Part shown: positions 4,593 through 6,275 of the stretch, piece by piece
How positions within the stretch are numbered: position 1 is the stretch's first letter
How the letters are laid out: the number at the start of each line of letters is the position of its first letter
From: Planctomycetaceae bacterium UBA2972
GTDB taxonomy: Bacteria > Planctomycetota > Planctomycetia > Pirellulales > Pirellulaceae
Assembly (NCBI GenBank): GCA_002348315.1
Contig: DEAW01000247.1
Coordinates: 1-6,275 of the forward strand
Direction: 5' to 3'
Length of the DNA: 6,275 nucleotides
The notes under the pieces: generated by a model
Database searches by the model: none
Told to the model about the DNA's origin: nothing
The model's input: the letters and a program-made list of their open reading frames with translations, nothing else
Program-made: the position numbers and the translations under genes

Positions 4593-6275
4593 TCATTTGG
4601 CAAACACACGCTCCAACCAATCAGCACGCCCTTCTGCAGTTAATACATGCAGTGCCCGGGAATCATTCACTTTATAGATTGATGCAGCATAAGAGAGTGA
4701 ATCGACCAACTCCCTGCGTTCCAGATTCTCACCCTGCATCGTCTTACCGACAATCACCCAGGTGGACCGTGGAGCGACAAGCGATATTAATTGACCAATA
4801 TCACCAAGGTCCGACAACATACCCGGGAGTATCGCACCGATTTGTCCGTCTCCGTATTTCCGGTCGCTCTGCAGAGTCAGAGGTGGGTCCAGAGCGATCA
4901 CCTGTTTAACTCGAGATTGCAATCCGGCAGTCAGCAACGTCGGCACGACCGCAGCACCAAGAGACACCAACGATACCGCAGGAACTTCTTCATACGCGGC
5001 TACCACCCAACCAACCGCAGCCTGCAGGTCGACTATCCACTGACCTGCCAGCGGTCGACCAATCCATGCAGCCCATTGAGCAGCATTATGATCCAGTGCA
5101 GCCCCAATCCTGTTACCTTTCGGTCCATACGGCCCCGTGGCACGCAACGTCACTTCCAACAAATCGATTCCATGTTCGATACACCATTCGCGTTCTTCTT
5201 TGGACAAAGGCGAGCCTTCCAATGAGCTGGCAATCAATATTTGTCGCCCTGTCCCTTTCGTCCAGCGAAATCCACAACGGACACCTTCTTCCGGAGAAAC
5301 TTCGAACTGGACACTCACGCCCTGCTTCACTTCGGAAATAGCGATACCGTCGTGAATCTCCACTTTGTTTCCATGGCGTCCAACATGCCGCCGTATCATT
5401 CCCAATTTGGCTTCACGTTCCGCTTCCCAGTGTTCCACATGTACCGGTTCGACCTGACGACGTGCCATTTGCCCGGCGAATCGCCTGGCTAGTTTCGGCA
5501 AAGTCACGAAACTGGCTGGACGTTGTCCTTCCGGATAACACCGCAACAACTCCCGATCGACCGTTTCAATCGGAGGTTCTGCAATGGGGCTGCCATCTCC
5601 CTCGCCTTTGAGATGGAGCGTTACCCAGCCATACATCGCTTCCCGCATCGGCTGGTTATAGTCGTGCTTTGATTCCACCACTACGTGCCGTACGTTGTCC
5701 GCCGCACCAACTTTTTCAAAGACAACCGCCACTGCTGCCAAACTCTTCTTGGCTTCGGCGACAGAAAATTGGATACCGTCCTGCGTCGCATTAATGACCA
5801 TCAATGCGCGAGGAGCAACAAGTCCAAGCACTCCCCATTCCTCGGTAAATGTCAGTGCACCGGGAACCAACTCACACATACAGCAGGCTACGCCAAGGTA
5901 AGCCTGGTAGTTACCGACACTACAAACCGGAATCACGGCCTTAAACCGTTGCTCCAGTGCTCCGGCATACATCGTCTGGTTTCCACCACCACTGGTCCCG
6001 GTAATTGCCAGATTTTCACTGTCGACATCCTCACGGCTTTGAAGATAGTCCGCACAACGCATGTTTTCGTAAACCTGAATACCTGCCAAATGACGCCCCG
6101 TGGCGTAGAGCATGGCTGCCGTCATCTCGCCATGATATTCACCCAACTGCTGGGCAATCGCTCGTTCACCAGCTCCAAACGCATCGACTGCCATGGCGAT
6201 AAAACCAAGTTTTGCCAAACCAATACAGCGTGCCTGGACCGTCGGGTCCTGCTTAGCTCCCTTCCAATGTCCATG
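4593..6275 (-). CDS. Double alpha/beta hydrolase, acetyl xylan esterase-like (N-terminus outside window)
   Basis: Partial: the frame stays open to the right edge and the first visible residues are HGHWKGAKQD, an oxyanion-type HGHW motif, so the true start and any signal peptide lie beyond 6275. The TTG at 6216-6218 is an internal leucine codon. Numbered from that first H, 560 residues are visible. The first hydrolase domain (about 1-220) has nucleophile S95 in TGTSGGGN, acid D166 in NATQDG and H204 in SKHDYNQP, so it should be active, probably as an acetyl or similar ester hydrolase (AXE1-like). About 225-335 is a linker with a beta-rich part. About 340-560 resembles a second alpha/beta hydrolase fold (RQILIASS, RATGPYGPKGNR, LAGQWIVDLQAAV, LPGMLSD, LISLVAPRSTWVIVG), but its elbow reads SLGAA (438-442), with glycine where serine belongs. 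That domain is probably non-catalytic. It lies upstream of the DUF1501 gene, possibly in one transcript. Substrate and cell location cannot be read from this part. Confidence 0.85.
   Translation of the reverse strand, partial: HGHWKGAKQDPTVQARCIGLAKLGFIAMAVDAFGAGERAIAQQLGEYHGEMTAAMLYATGRHLAGIQVYENMRCADYLQSREDVDSENLAITGTSGGGNQTMYAGALEQRFKAVIPVCSVGNYQAYLGVACCMCELVPGALTFTEEWGVLGLVAPRALMVINATQDGIQFSVAEAKKSLAAVAVVFEKVGAADNVRHVVVESKHDYNQPMREAMYGWVTLHLKGEGDGSPIAEPPIETVDRELLRCYPEGQRPASFVTLPKLARRFAGQMARRQVEPVHVEHWEAEREAKLGMIRRHVGRHGNKVEIHDGIAISEVKQGVSVQFEVSPEEGVRCGFRWTKGTGRQILIASSLEGSPLSKEEREWCIEHGIDLLEVTLRATGPYGPKGNRIGAALDHNAAQWAAWIGRPLAGQWIVDLQAAVGWVVAAYEEVPAVSLVSLGAAVVPTLLTAGLQSRVKQVIALDPPLTLQSDRKYGDGQIGAILPGMLSDLGDIGQLISLVAPRSTWVIVGKTMQGENLERRELVDSLSYAASIYKVNDSRALHVLTAEGRADWLERVFAK

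Noticed and set aside
4791..5225. Open frame of 144 codons on the + strand
   Set aside because: Antisense to the C-terminal part of the double hydrolase, with a low-complexity polar translation and no ribosome site that stands out.
6216..6218. TTG as the start codon of the double hydrolase
   Set aside because: Coding continues upstream to the edge and includes an HGHW oxyanion-type motif expected before this strand, so the codon is an internal leucine.

Overview
The window looks like chromosomal DNA from a planctomycete, most likely a marine or freshwater Pirellulales-type (Rhodopirellula-like) bacterium. The grounds are family-level: a DUF1501 protein with a twin-arginine leader ending in the usual LGVDPETRLYDGSQRPH tail, an esterase with the C-terminal GCGKG/VEDTGHFQNF sandwich module common in planctomycete secreted hydrolases and sulfatases, and a long acetyl-xylan-esterase-like double hydrolase. 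Base composition is moderate (about half GC) and even across the window. I saw no RNA gene, mobile element, CRISPR array or obvious transferred segment.

Layout, left to right. At the left edge (about 2-40, + strand) there may be the last codons of a truncated gene. It would converge on a secreted GH43 glycosidase of the endo-alpha-1,5-L-arabinanase type (42-1364, - strand). A 114-bp divergent spacer (1365-1478) carries two abutting perfect palindromes near its middle. A secreted serine esterase follows on the + strand (1479-3158). Its last 12 bases overlap, tail to tail, the end of a Tat-exported DUF1501 protein (3147-4520, - strand). After a 72-bp spacer comes a large two-domain alpha/beta hydrolase (4593 to beyond 6275, - strand), which is cut by the right edge of the window and lies upstream of the DUF1501 gene in the transcription direction.

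Reading as a system (inference): the GH43 enzyme would cut arabinan side chains of pectin-like or algal polysaccharide. The two esterases could strip acyl groups that block such enzymes. The GH43 and esterase genes share one divergent spacer with a palindromic candidate operator, which fits co-induction by a sugar signal. The DUF1501 protein belongs to the alkaline-phosphatase/sulfatase-like superfamily and has no assigned reaction; it may be co-transcribed with the double hydrolase. No SusC/SusD pair, transporter or regulator lies in the window.

The least ordinary features are the palindrome pair, the double hydrolase whose second domain has lost its catalytic serine, and the start of the GH43 gene, which appears to use TTG. 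Nothing here clearly amounts to a wholly new system.
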